15,132 bases of DNA from Zoogloea sp. (GTDB taxonomy: Bacteria > Pseudomonadota > Gammaproteobacteria > Burkholderiales > Rhodocyclaceae): positions 1-15,132 of the forward strand of contig JAEUNV010000453.1 in assembly GCA_016790385.1 (NCBI GenBank), in the 5' to 3' direction. Positions within the stretch are counted from its first letter, which is position 1. The number at the start of each line of letters is the position of its first letter. The position numbers were made by a program, and so were the translations under genes. The notes below the pieces were generated by a model, which did no database searches, was not told where the DNA came from, and worked only from the letters and a program-made list of their open reading frames with translations. Shown here piece by piece: positions 7,765 to 15,100 of this stretch.

Positions 7765-7791
7765 GACAACGAAGGATCACGTTCCCCGACC

Positions 7792-8391
7792 ATGAGCGAT
7801 CGCGAAATTGACCAGCTATTGGTCGAGCGAGTGCAGCGTGGAGACAAGCAGGCCTTTGGTCTTCTCGTCTCCAAGTACCAGCGCAAGCTAGGCCGTCTGC
7901 TGTCGAGATTGATCCGGGATCCCGCTGAGGTGGAGGATGTTGCCCAGGAAACGTTCATCAAGGCTTATCGAGCCTTGCCATCGTTTCGGGGTGACAGCGC
8001 TTTCTACACATGGCTATACCGGATCGGGATCAACACTGCCAAGAATTACCTTGTATCCCAGGGGCGGAGGGCGCCCACTTCGACGGATTTCGATTCCGAG
8101 GAGGCCGAAACCTTCGAAGAAGGAGACCAGCTTCGAGACATCAATACCCCTGAACGTCTTTTGATGACCAAGCAGATCGGCGACACGGTGAACGTGGCCA
8201 TGGAGGCCCTTCCCGAGGAGCTGAGGACGGCGATCGTGCTCCGAGAGATCGAGGGATTGAGCTACGAGGAAATCGCCTCGATCATGGAATGCCCAATCGG
8301 CACGGTGCGTTCGCGGATATTCCGCGCGCGTGAAGCAATATCAGAAAAGCTCAAGCCGTTGCTAGATACGGCTCCGAACAAAAGGTGGTAA
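7792..8391 (+). CDS. rpoE: ECF RNA polymerase sigma factor RpoE (AlgU/sigma-E)
   Basis: Sigma-E directs RNA polymerase to envelope-stress genes. The 199-residue protein has sigma region 2 at about residues 20-92 (DVAQETFIKAYRALPSFRG, then FYTWLYRIGINTAKNYL), an acidic linker near 100-115, and region 4 at about 135-185 (LPEELRTAIVLREIEGLSYE, then GTVRSRIFRAREAI). It is collinear with E. coli RpoE over its whole length. No earlier in-frame start exists, although the ribosome binding site is weak and distant (GAAGGA, 15 bases away). rseA follows after four bases. A sigma-E-type promoter upstream indicates positive autoregulation held in check by RseA/RseB. Gene order matches the algU-mucABCD operon. 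Confidence 0.98.
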   Translation: MSDREIDQLLVERVQRGDKQAFGLLVSKYQRKLGRLLSRLIRDPAEVEDVAQETFIKAYRALPSFRGDSAFYTWLYRIGINTAKNYLVSQGRRAPTSTDFDSEEAETFEEGDQLRDINTPERLLMTKQIGDTVNVAMEALPEELRTAIVLREIEGLSYEEIASIMECPIGTVRSRIFRAREAISEKLKPLLDTAPNKRW

Positions 8392-8395
8392 GACG

Positions 8396-8941
8396 ATGAA
8401 AGAGAAAGTATCTGCTCTGCTTGATGGTGCGCTTGATGAAGCTGCCTCGGACAGAATGCTGGACACGCTGAAGCGTGATGCCGGCTTGAGGCGGGAATGG
8501 GAGCGCTACAGCCTCATCGGAGATGTGCTGCGGGATGAGCCCGTCCTTTCTGCTGACTTTACCGGTCGGCTTATGCTGCAACTGGATAGCGAGCCCACGA
8601 TTCTGGCACCGGCGCGTGTTGAGTCACGGAGCGGCTGGGCGGGGCACTTCATGCCCATCGCGGCGTCGGTGATGGGGGTTGCTGCGGTTGGATGGGTGGC
8701 GATGACCCTTAACAGCTCAGGCCCTGATGTGGCCCAACTGGCTGCGCTCAAGAAGCCACAGCCGGTGGTCGCCTCGGTGGCGGATTCCAGCGCTTCGGCT
8801 CGGCTTGCGGCGGCGAGCGCCGAGCCTACCGTGCGTGAGTACTTGATCGCCCATCAGGCCATGGCGCCATCCGCCGCCATGCCAGGCGTGGCGCTTTACG
8901 TGCGCTCGGTTTCCGACACGCGGGCGGCCGGCGAGCGATGA
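8396..8941 (+). CDS. rseA: Anti-sigma-E factor RseA (MucA)
   Basis: RseA is a single-pass inner-membrane protein that sequesters sigma-E and releases it after stepwise proteolysis (DegS, RseP). The 181-residue product starts with the cytoplasmic anti-sigma domain (MKEKVSALLDGALDE, then LKRDAGLRREWERYSLIGDVLR, to about residue 50). One membrane segment lies near 86-105 (MPIAASVMGVAAVGWVAM). The periplasmic tail ends in REYLIAHQAMAPSAAMPGVA and LYVRSVS, a C-terminal pattern I associate with betaproteobacterial RseA. It lies four bases after rpoE and overlaps rseB by ATGA, so sigma, anti-sigma and co-regulator are made together. No DegS or RseP gene is in the window. Confidence 0.95.
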   Translation: MKEKVSALLDGALDEAASDRMLDTLKRDAGLRREWERYSLIGDVLRDEPVLSADFTGRLMLQLDSEPTILAPARVESRSGWAGHFMPIAASVMGVAAVGWVAMTLNSSGPDVAQLAALKKPQPVVASVADSSASARLAAASAEPTVREYLIAHQAMAPSAAMPGVALYVRSVSDTRAAGER

Positions 8942-9903
8942 AGCGCTTTTTGTGCTTCCTGGCGTTCGTATTCGCCGGTTGTGGATCGGCGCTGGCCCAG
9001 GTTCCCAATGATCCGCTGAGCTGGCTCGGAAGAATTTCGAGTGCCGCCCACAAACTGAATTACACGGGCACGTTCACTTATCAAAGTGGCAAGCATGTGG
9101 AGACATCGCGCATCACCCATTTGGTGGACGCGAACGGCGAGTACGAAAAGCTGGAGGCGCTGGACGGAAGTCCGCGGGAGGTGGTCCGCAACAATGATGA
9201 GGTGCAGTGTTTTCTCCCGGAGCAGCGGCTCTTGATCGTGGATCAGTTTGGAGCGAGGCGGAGTTTTCCCGCGCGGCTGCCGCCCTCGCCCAATGCACTG
9301 GCCGAGAACTACCGCATACGCAAGGGTGAGGTTTCGCGGATTGCCGGCATGGAGAGCCAGCAGATCATCCTCGAACCCCGGGACGAGATGCGGTTCGGCC
9401 ACCATTTTTGGGCCGACGTGGCTTCGGGCTTGTTGCTCAGGGCCCGTCTGGTCGGTGAGAAGGGTGACAGCATCGAGCAGTTTGTCTTCACCGAAGTCCA
9501 GATAGGTGCACCTTTCGATAAGGAAAAGGTCCGCTCCCGCTTTACCCGCTCTTCCGATTGGAAGGTCGTGAATGCCCGTGGCAACGACGTCCGTGTGGAG
9601 GATATTGGCTGGATATTCCGAAACTCCATTCCTGGCTTCCGACAAGTTGTTTCCGTGGCGCGCCAAGCACGTAAGGAGCGGGGAGAGGCTTACCACGTGG
9701 TGTTCTCCGATGGGCTCGCGGCGATCTCCGTGTTCATCGAGCCGGAGTCGGGAAAGGGTGTTGCCCAGAGTGGCTTGAGTGCATCAGGTTCCTTCAATAT
9801 CTTTCGGCGCACCGTTTCCGATCACCGGATCACTGTGCTGGGCGAGGTTCCAGCCCAGGCCTTGGTCCGTATCGCGGACGGTGTTGAGATGCGGAAGCGG
9901 TGA
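8938..9903 (+). CDS. rseB: Periplasmic sigma-E regulator RseB (MucB)
   Basis: RseB binds the periplasmic part of RseA and protects it from cleavage until lipopolysaccharide or lipid signals displace it. The 321-residue protein has an N-terminal signal peptide (MKRFLCFLAFVFAGCGSALA, likely cleaved before Gln21) and a large lipoprotein-like N-terminal domain opening with DPLSWLGRISSAAHKLNYTG and TFTYQSG. A smaller C-terminal domain follows (about residue 225 on, VRVEDIGWIFRNSIPGFRQV). Cys15 in FAGC resembles a poor lipobox, but the preceding Phe and the good ALA cleavage site favour ordinary secretion. The ATG overlaps the rseA stop (ATGA) and the stop overlaps rseC by one base. Confidence 0.95.
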   Translation: MKRFLCFLAFVFAGCGSALAQVPNDPLSWLGRISSAAHKLNYTGTFTYQSGKHVETSRITHLVDANGEYEKLEALDGSPREVVRNNDEVQCFLPEQRLLIVDQFGARRSFPARLPPSPNALAENYRIRKGEVSRIAGMESQQIILEPRDEMRFGHHFWADVASGLLLRARLVGEKGDSIEQFVFTEVQIGAPFDKEKVRSRFTRSSDWKVVNARGNDVRVEDIGWIFRNSIPGFRQVVSVARQARKERGEAYHVVFSDGLAAISVFIEPESGKGVAQSGLSASGSFNIFRRTVSDHRITVLGEVPAQALVRIADGVEMRKR

Positions 9904-10355
9904 TGCGGGCGCTGGGCGTGGTCAGTCGGGTCGAGGGTGATTGCGCCTGGGTGGTGGTTTCGGTATCCGGCGGCTGCGGGCGGTGTCATGAGGAGGGGGG
10001 GTGCGGCGGTGTGAATATCGCCAAGCCTTTCGGCCAACACCGACGTGAGTTGCGTGTTCCCAATGATATTGATGCGCGGGCGGGGGAGGCGGTCAATGTT
10101 GTCATTGACGACGCTGTGCCCCTTAGGGCTGCGCTCTTGACCTATGGCTTGCCCATCCTGGGGGTGCTTGTCGGAGCCTGGTTGGGTACGGCTCTGGCAG
10201 GAGACGGAAGGGCTGATCTGTCGGCTGCACTCGGTGCGGGGGCCGGAGGGGTGGTGATGTTCTTCTTTGGTCGTGCCCGAGCGAGCTTCGATGGTGCGAT
10301 GCCGGTCCGGCTTGAGCGCCCGGAAGGCCTGGCGGCGGAAGGTTGCCGGAGATGA
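9903..10355 (+). CDS. rseC: RseC/MucC-type membrane protein (SoxR-reducing system family)
   Basis: A 150-residue inner-membrane protein of the RseC/MucC family, which in E. coli modulates sigma-E slightly and joins the Rsx complex that keeps SoxR reduced. The N-terminal cytoplasmic part has a cysteine cluster C-x2-C-x5-C (Cys25, Cys28, Cys34, in GGCGRCHEEGGCGG), followed by KPFGQ and two hydrophobic helices near residues 76-98 and 106-122. I place the start at the ATG 9903 (MRALGVVSRVEGD), which overlaps the rseB stop by one base; a GTG at 9900 in the same frame adds one residue. The stop overlaps the mucD start. Family assignment is firm; its exact role here is inferred. Confidence 0.9.
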   Translation: MRALGVVSRVEGDCAWVVVSVSGGCGRCHEEGGCGGVNIAKPFGQHRRELRVPNDIDARAGEAVNVVIDDAVPLRAALLTYGLPILGVLVGAWLGTALAGDGRADLSAALGAGAGGVVMFFFGRARASFDGAMPVRLERPEGLAAEGCRR

Positions 10356-11794
10356 TGGCTTCTTCCGCATGCCTGTGGCTGCTGCGCCGTTCTTTCGCAG
10401 TGTTGATGTGTTTTGCGCTGTCGGCTCCGCTGGTGGCAAGGGAGCTGCCTGACTTTGCCGGGCTCGCCGAGAGGCAGGGGTTGGCGGTCGTGAATATCAG
10501 CACCACCCAGGCGATCCGGCAGACCCGTCCTGGGGTGCCGAGCCTGGATGAAGACGATCCGATGTTCGACTTTTTCCGGCGACTCGTTCCTCGTCATCCC
10601 AACTCGCCCAGGGGGCCCGAGCCCGATAACCGCTCCCTGGGGTCGGGTTTCATAGTCTCCGGTGATGGCCACGTGCTTACCAATGCGCACGTCGTCGAGG
10701 GTGCGGAAGAGATCGTCGTGAAGCTGACAGACAAGCGGGAGTTTCGTGCCCGGGTGATGGGCGTTGACGCCCGCACGGACCTCGCCTTGCTCAAGATCGA
10801 GGCCAGCGGCCTGCCGCGGGTGAGCTTTGGCGATCCGTCGAAGTTGCGAGTTGGCGATTGGGTGGTGGCCATTGGCTCCCCCTTCGGGTTCGAGAATTCC
10901 GTTACGGCCGGTATTGTCAGCGCCAAGGGACGGTCGCTGCCCCAGGAGAATTTTGTCCCGTTCATCCAGACCGACGTTGCCATCAATCCTGGTAACTCCG
11001 GTGGTCCTCTCTTCAACATGAAGGGTGAGGTAGTGGGGATCAATTCCCAGATTTATAGCCGGACGGGCGGGTTCATGGGCCTTTCCTTTGCCATACCCAT
11101 CGACGTCGCCATGGAAGTGCAGGAGCAGCTCAGGACCAGTGGTCGCGTTCAACGTGGGCGTATCGGAGTGGTCATCCAAGAGGTCTCCCGTGAGCTTGCC
11201 GACAGTTTCAGGCTGGTCAAACCAGCCGGGGCGCTGGTGAGTTCGGTCGAAAAGGGAAGTCCGGCGGACAAGGCGGGGTTTGAGCAGGGTGATATCGTTT
11301 TGAGCTTCGATGGGCGCCCGGTTGGCGAGTCTTCCGATCTCCCACGCCTTGTTGGCAGCACCCGTCCGGGCAGTCGCGTTCCGGTACAGATCTGGCGACG
11401 TGGGGGCGCCAGGATGTTGACGGTTGCCGTGGCCGAGCTGGCCGAGGAGAAGCCCCGCAAGGTGGCGGCGCGGGTGTCGAGGCCTGAACCCACTTCCCCC
11501 AACAAGCTCGGTATCACGGTCGTCGAGCCCAGTGCGGAGCAGCGCCGTGATGGCCGCTTTGCGGCCGGTGGCGTGGTGGTGGATGCCCTTCGCAGCGCGT
11601 CGGCCCGGGCTGCCGAGATCCAGTCCGGTGACGGTATTCTTGCCTTGGTCAGCAAAGGCGTACGTATCGAGATCCGTTCTGTGGATCAGTTCAATCGTGC
11701 GGTGGCCGGGCTGGATGCCGGCCAGGTTGTGACCCTGCTGGTTGCCCGCGGTGACGTGCAGACATTTGTGCCGGTGCGTTCCCTTGAGCGCTGA
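10352..11794 (+). CDS. mucD: Periplasmic serine endoprotease, DegP/DegQ/MucD (HtrA family)
   Basis: HtrA-type protease/chaperone that degrades misfolded envelope proteins; in Pseudomonas MucD also dampens sigma-E (AlgU) signalling. The ATG at 10352 gives 480 residues, preceded by GGAAGG (10337-10342) and overlapping the rseC stop. A signal peptide (WLLRRSFAVLMCFALSAPLV, likely cut after VA) leads to the trypsin-like domain. Its triad is His113 (LTNAHVVEG), Asp143 (DARTDLALLKI) and Ser216 (NPGNSGGPLFN). Two PDZ domains follow, at about 250-345 (GRIGVVIQEVSRELADSF) and about 385-475 (KLGITVVEPSAEQR). Presence in the rpoE operon makes it a likely sigma-E target. A TTG at 10343 would add three residues. 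Confidence 0.96.
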   Translation: MMASSACLWLLRRSFAVLMCFALSAPLVARELPDFAGLAERQGLAVVNISTTQAIRQTRPGVPSLDEDDPMFDFFRRLVPRHPNSPRGPEPDNRSLGSGFIVSGDGHVLTNAHVVEGAEEIVVKLTDKREFRARVMGVDARTDLALLKIEASGLPRVSFGDPSKLRVGDWVVAIGSPFGFENSVTAGIVSAKGRSLPQENFVPFIQTDVAINPGNSGGPLFNMKGEVVGINSQIYSRTGGFMGLSFAIPIDVAMEVQEQLRTSGRVQRGRIGVVIQEVSRELADSFRLVKPAGALVSSVEKGSPADKAGFEQGDIVLSFDGRPVGESSDLPRLVGSTRPGSRVPVQIWRRGGARMLTVAVAELAEEKPRKVAARVSRPEPTSPNKLGITVVEPSAEQRRDGRFAAGGVVVDALRSASARAAEIQSGDGILALVSKGVRIEIRSVDQFNRAVAGLDAGQVVTLLVARGDVQTFVPVRSLER

Positions 11795-12035
11795 TCGGGA
11801 GCTTACCGTGTTGAGTCGGGAGTGGTGCCACTTATGCCACGATCTCCTTGATGCCCTCAGGCCGTTGCAGGATGAATTGGGTTTTCGGGTGCGGGTCTTG
11901 GACGTGGATGCCGATGAGATGCTTGAAGCGCGCTGGAGCGAGTGGGTGCCGGTTGTGCTCGATGGCGATACGGAGATCTGCCACCATTTTCTCGATGAGT
12001 CTGCGGTTCGTGCTCATTTTCAGCGTATCGGTTAG
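11784..12035 (+). CDS. Glutaredoxin-like (DUF836-type) small thiol protein
   Basis: An 83-residue thioredoxin-fold protein resembling the DUF836/glutaredoxin-like family: beta strand ELTVLSREW, a C-x2-C pair (Cys15-His-Leu-Cys18 in [10 protein letters not shown]), strand VRVLDVDAD, the cis-proline site WVPVVLDG (Pro56) and [11 protein letters not shown] with a third cysteine, Cys66. No signal peptide is seen, so it should act in the cytoplasm. The start is uncertain. TTG at 11784 (MSADREL) keeps the first strand and overlaps the mucD end by 11 bases; GTG at 11808 would cut into the fold, and upstream starts lie deep in mucD. There is no clear ribosome binding site, so coupling to mucD is likely. 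Substrate unknown. Confidence 0.8.
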   Translation: MSADRELTVLSREWCHLCHDLLDALRPLQDELGFRVRVLDVDADEMLEARWSEWVPVVLDGDTEICHHFLDESAVRAHFQRIG

Positions 12036-12038
12036 AAT
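12033..12038 (+). promoter_or_regulatory. Candidate -10 box upstream of lepA
   Basis: TAGAAT (12033-12038) overlaps the stop codon of the glutaredoxin-like gene and matches five of six bases of the sigma-70 -10. The -35 region 16-17 bases upstream is poor (best 3 of 6). Transcription would begin near 12045, upstream of the terminator-like hairpin and about 60 bases before the lepA start. The same hexamer is used in the candidate acpP promoter. Confidence 0.3.
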
Positions 12039-12069
12039 GCAAGTCCTTGCCAGGCAAACAAAATCTATC

Positions 12070-12093
12070 AGGGTGCCCTTCGGCACCCTTTTT
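12070..12093 (+). terminator. Intrinsic terminator abutting the lepA start codon
   Basis: AGGGTGCC (12070-12077) pairs perfectly with GGCACCCT (12082-12089) across the loop CTTC, followed by TTTT (12090-12093). This is the strongest terminator in the window and should end the rpoE-to-glutaredoxin transcript. Its T run touches the first possible lepA ATG (12095), so no Shine-Dalgarno is available there. If the -10 at 12033 is real, it is also an attenuator in the lepA leader. Confidence 0.75.
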
Positions 12094-12103
12094 CATGGCT
12101 CAA

Positions 12104-13900
12104 ATGCAACACATCAGAAATTTCTCGATCATTGCCCATATCGACCACGGTAAGTCCACCCTGGCCGATCGGATCATCCAATTGTGCGGTGGCCTCTCCG
12201 CCCGGGAGATGGAAAGCCAGGTGCTGGACTCGATGGACATCGAGCGTGAGCGCGGCATCACCATCAAGGCCCAGACGGCGGCGCTGAGTTATCGCGCTCG
12301 GGATGGTCAGATTTACAACCTCAACCTCATCGACACGCCGGGGCACGTGGACTTTTCCTACGAGGTATCCCGCTCTCTGGCCGCCTGCGAGGGCGGCCTG
12401 CTGGTTGTGGACGCATCCCAGGGAGTGGAGGCCCAGACCGTGGCCAATTGCTATACGGCGCTGGAGCAGGGGGTTGAGGTCGTGCCCGTCCTCAACAAAA
12501 TGGATCTGCCCCAGGCCAACCCGGATGGTGCCAAGCAGGAGATCGAAGACGTTATCGGTATCGATGCAACCGACGCGATTCCGTGCTCGGCCAAGACCGG
12601 CATGGGTGTAGAGGACATCCTGGAGGCGGTGATCGCTCGTATTCCTCCGCCCAAGGGGGATCCGGCGGCGCCGCTTAAGGCGCTCATCATCGACTCCTGG
12701 TTCGACAACTACGTGGGAGTCGTGATGCTGGTGCGCGTGGTCGATGGAACGCTTAAGCCCAAGGACAAGATTCTCTTCATGTCCAATGGCAACCAGCATC
12801 TGTGCGAGCAGGTTGGCGTGTTCACCCCCAAGTCGCAGTCGCGGGAAAACCTCTCCGCGGGGCAGGTAGGCTTCATCATCGCCGGCATCAAGGAGCTGAA
12901 ATCCGCCAAGGTGGGTGACACCATCACGCTGGCAGGCAAGCCGGCGGTGGAGCCACTGGCGGGTTTCAAGGAGATCAAGCCCCAGGTGTTTGCGGGCCTG
13001 TATCCGGTGGAGTCCAACGAATATGACCAGCTCCGCGAATCCCTCGAAAAGCTGCGTCTCAATGACGCTTCCCTGCAGTTCGAGCCGGAGGTCTCTCAAG
13101 CCCTGGGGTTCGGCTTCCGATGCGGTTTCCTCGGCTTGCTCCACATGGAGATCGTGCAGGAACGCCTGGAGCGCGAGTTCGACATGAACCTCATCACCAC
13201 GGCGCCCACCGTAGTCTACGAGGTGCTCATGAAAGATGGGACGGTCGAGCAGATCTCGAACCCGTCACGCCTGCCGGATCTCTCCAAGGTCGAGGAGGTG
13301 CGTGAGCCGATCATCAAGGCGATCATCTTCCTGCCGCAGGAGTACGTGGGTTCGGTGATCACCCTGTGCAATCAGAAGCGCGGCGCCCAGGTCGACATGC
13401 TCTACCATGGTCGTCAGGTCCAGCTGATCTATGACATGCCGATGAATGAAGTCGTGATGGACTTCTTCGACAAACTCAAATCGGTGTCGCGAGGCTATGC
13501 CTCCCTTGATTACGAGTTCAAGGAGTACCGCGCCGCCGACCTGGTCAAGCTCGATGTGCTGGTGTCGAGCGAAAAGGTCGATGCCCTATCCATCATCGTG
13601 CATCGGGCCAATTCCCAATATCGTGGTCGCGAGCTGGTTGCCAAGCTGCGCGAGTTGATCCCTCGGCAGATGTTTGATGTGGCCATCCAGGCGGCCATCG
13701 GCTCCAACATTGTGGCGCGTGAAACCATCAAGGCGTTGCGCAAGAACGTGCTGGCCAAGTGCTACGGTGGCGACATCACGCGGAAGAAAAAGCTCCTCGA
13801 GAAGCAGAAGGAGGGCAAGAAGCGGATGAAGCAAGTGGGTAACGTTGAGATCCCGCAGGAGGCCTTCCTGGCCGTGCTGCGGGTCGATGAAGGCAAATAA
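12104..13900 (+). CDS. lepA: Elongation factor 4 (LepA, ribosomal GTPase)
   Basis: LepA is a cytoplasmic or membrane-associated GTPase that binds ribosomes and influences translation or ribosome assembly. With the ATG at 12104 the product is 598 residues, beginning [19 protein letters not shown] as the family does. The G motifs are the P-loop AHIDHGKST (11-19), switch region [16 protein letters not shown] (77-81), NKMD (131-134) and CSAKTG (161-166). The EF-G-like domains and the LepA-specific C-terminal domain ([10 protein letters not shown], then [18 protein letters not shown]) follow intact. An in-frame ATG at 12095 adds three residues. Neither has a Shine-Dalgarno because the terminator hairpin occupies the space. 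lepB follows after 30 bases, the usual lepA-lepB operon. Confidence 0.96.
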   Translation: MQHIRNFSIIAHIDHGKSTLADRIIQLCGGLSAREMESQVLDSMDIERERGITIKAQTAALSYRARDGQIYNLNLIDTPGHVDFSYEVSRSLAACEGGLLVVDASQGVEAQTVANCYTALEQGVEVVPVLNKMDLPQANPDGAKQEIEDVIGIDATDAIPCSAKTGMGVEDILEAVIARIPPPKGDPAAPLKALIIDSWFDNYVGVVMLVRVVDGTLKPKDKILFMSNGNQHLCEQVGVFTPKSQSRENLSAGQVGFIIAGIKELKSAKVGDTITLAGKPAVEPLAGFKEIKPQVFAGLYPVESNEYDQLRESLEKLRLNDASLQFEPEVSQALGFGFRCGFLGLLHMEIVQERLEREFDMNLITTAPTVVYEVLMKDGTVEQISNPSRLPDLSKVEEVREPIIKAIIFLPQEYVGSVITLCNQKRGAQVDMLYHGRQVQLIYDMPMNEVVMDFFDKLKSVSRGYASLDYEFKEYRAADLVKLDVLVSSEKVDALSIIVHRANSQYRGRELVAKLRELIPRQMFDVAIQAAIGSNIVARETIKALRKNVLAKCYGGDITRKKKLLEKQKEGKKRMKQVGNVEIPQEAFLAVLRVDEGK

Positions 13901-13915
13901 GCCGGACTTTCCGGC
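13901..13915 (+). other. Hairpin between lepA and lepB
   Basis: GCCGGA (13901-13906) and TCCGGC (13910-13915) form a perfect 6-bp stem with loop CTT, starting right after the lepA stop and ending just before the lepB ribosome binding site. There is no T run, so it is not an intrinsic terminator. It may be an mRNA processing or stability element, or chance. Confidence 0.3.
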
Positions 13916-13930
13916 AGCAGGAGTGCGTGC

Positions 13931-14719
13931 GTGAATTTCGCCTTGATTCTTTTTGGCTTGCTTGTGGCGAGTGGTGCTTTATGGGCTTTTGACCGTCTTG
14001 TTGCCAGCAAGCGGCGTTCGGTGGGTGCCAAACCCCCTTGGTGGGTGGAGTACGGTGCCAGTTTCTTTCCGGTGATCCTGCTCGTTTTCTGCCTGCGTTC
14101 GTTTGTCGTTGAACCTTTCAAGATCCCGTCAGGCTCGATGATCCCCACCCTGTTGGTGGGGGATTTCATCCTGGTTAACAAATGGACTTATGGCATTCGT
14201 CTGCCCGTCATCAATAAGAAGATCATCGACGTAAATCAGCCCAAGCGCGGTGATGTGATGGTCTTCCGCTTTCCGGCAGATCCGTCCCTTGACTACATCA
14301 AGCGTGTGGTGGGGCTGCCCGGGGATAAGGTTGAGTACATCGACAAAAAGCTCACCATCAACGGCGTTGCAATGCCTCAGCGCGAGGAGGGGGACTATCT
14401 GCACACCGACCGTCTCTACTATTCCCCGCGGCGTTCCGAAAAACTTGGCGATGTCGAGCACAGCATCATTGTGGAAAATGACGCGCCGGCCTTTGTTTCC
14501 CAGATCACGCAGTATGCCCATCGCGAAAACTGCACCTATACTAGCCGTGGCGTATCGTGCACGGTTCCGGACGGGCACTACTTCATGATGGGTGACAACC
14601 GGGATGGCAGTTTCGACAGTCGCGGTTGGGGATTCGTCCCGGAGCAGAATATCGTTGGCAAGGCTTTCTTCATCTGGTTCAATTTCAGTGATCTGAAACG
14701 TATCGGCAGCTTCCATTGA
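13931..14719 (+). CDS. lepB: Signal peptidase I
   Basis: LepB is the inner-membrane serine protease that removes signal peptides from exported proteins. The 262-residue protein has a hydrophobic helix near residues 3-20, a basic loop (ASKRRS), a second helix near 45-60, then the catalytic Ser69 in KIPSGSMIPTL and Lys124 in DYIKRVVGLPGD. The conserved MMGDNRDGSFDSRGWGFVP occupies about residues 219-237. It starts with GTG at 13931; AGGAG at 13919-13923 lies seven bases upstream, which settles this start. Two cysteines (Cys201 and Cys210) in the periplasmic domain could form a disulfide. The gene lies between lepA and a DUF4845 gene ahead of rnc, a conserved order. Confidence 0.97.
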   Translation: MNFALILFGLLVASGALWAFDRLVASKRRSVGAKPPWWVEYGASFFPVILLVFCLRSFVVEPFKIPSGSMIPTLLVGDFILVNKWTYGIRLPVINKKIIDVNQPKRGDVMVFRFPADPSLDYIKRVVGLPGDKVEYIDKKLTINGVAMPQREEGDYLHTDRLYYSPRRSEKLGDVEHSIIVENDAPAFVSQITQYAHRENCTYTSRGVSCTVPDGHYFMMGDNRDGSFDSRGWGFVPEQNIVGKAFFIWFNFSDLKRIGSFH

Positions 14720-14721
14720 TC

Positions 14722-15090
14722 ATGACGCGAAAAAGTCAGTCGGGCCTCAGCCTCATCGGTGTGCTGTTTGTCGGCGCAGTACTGGGTTTCCTCGTCATCC
14801 TGGGTCTGAAGCTGGTTCCGGTCATGACCGAGTATTACGGGGTGAAGCGCTCGATCAACGCAGTGGCCAGTGAAGCCGACCCCCAGAACGCGAGTGTGCC
14901 CCAGTTGCGCAACGCGTTCGCCAAGCGTGCCTCCATTGATGACGTCTCGAGCGTGGCGGCCTCTGATCTGGATATCACCAAGGAAGACGGCCGGATCGTG
15001 ATTTCCGTCGATTACTCCCGCAAGATTCCCCTGTTCTCCAACGTGAGTCTTGTCATCGATTTCTCCGCGACTACCGGGTCTTCCCGCTGA
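14722..15090 (+). CDS. DUF4845 family small membrane protein, prepilin-like N-terminus
   Basis: A 122-residue protein of unknown function. The N-terminus MTRKSQSGLSLIGVLFVGAV resembles a type IV prepilin leader: short basic segment, Gly8, then a hydrophobic helix to about residue 33 (LGFLVILGLKLVPVM), followed by TEYYGVKRSI. The Glu usually at +5 after the cleavage glycine in pilins is absent (GLSLIG), so processing by PilD is doubtful. The remainder is an alpha/beta periplasmic part (VPQLRNAFAKRASIDDVSSV, then SVDYSRKIPLFSNVSLVIDF). I place the start at ATG 14722, two bases after the lepB stop. Its position between lepB and rnc is the usual context of DUF4845 genes; function is not known. 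Confidence 0.8.
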   Translation: MTRKSQSGLSLIGVLFVGAVLGFLVILGLKLVPVMTEYYGVKRSINAVASEADPQNASVPQLRNAFAKRASIDDVSSVAASDLDITKEDGRIVISVDYSRKIPLFSNVSLVIDFSATTGSSR

Positions 15091-15100
15091 GCGGGCCGTA

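Noticed and set aside
8938..9000. RseB as a lipoprotein (Cys15 in FAGC)
   Set aside because: The lipobox has Phe at -3 instead of Leu/Val/Ile, and a good type I cleavage site (ALA before Gln21) follows; family members are soluble periplasmic proteins.
12047..12094. Upstream TTG start for lepA adding 16 or more residues
   Set aside because: The extension would translate the terminator hairpin, has no ribosome binding site, and does not match the LepA family N-terminus.
12068..13144. 358-codon open frame on the minus strand opposite lepA
   Set aside because: Mirror of a highly conserved gene; low-complexity His/Arg/Leu-rich translation and no ribosome binding site.
13901..13915. Terminator after lepA
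   Set aside because: The stem is perfect but no T run follows, and lepB has its ribosome binding site only a few bases later, so the two genes are most likely co-transcribed.
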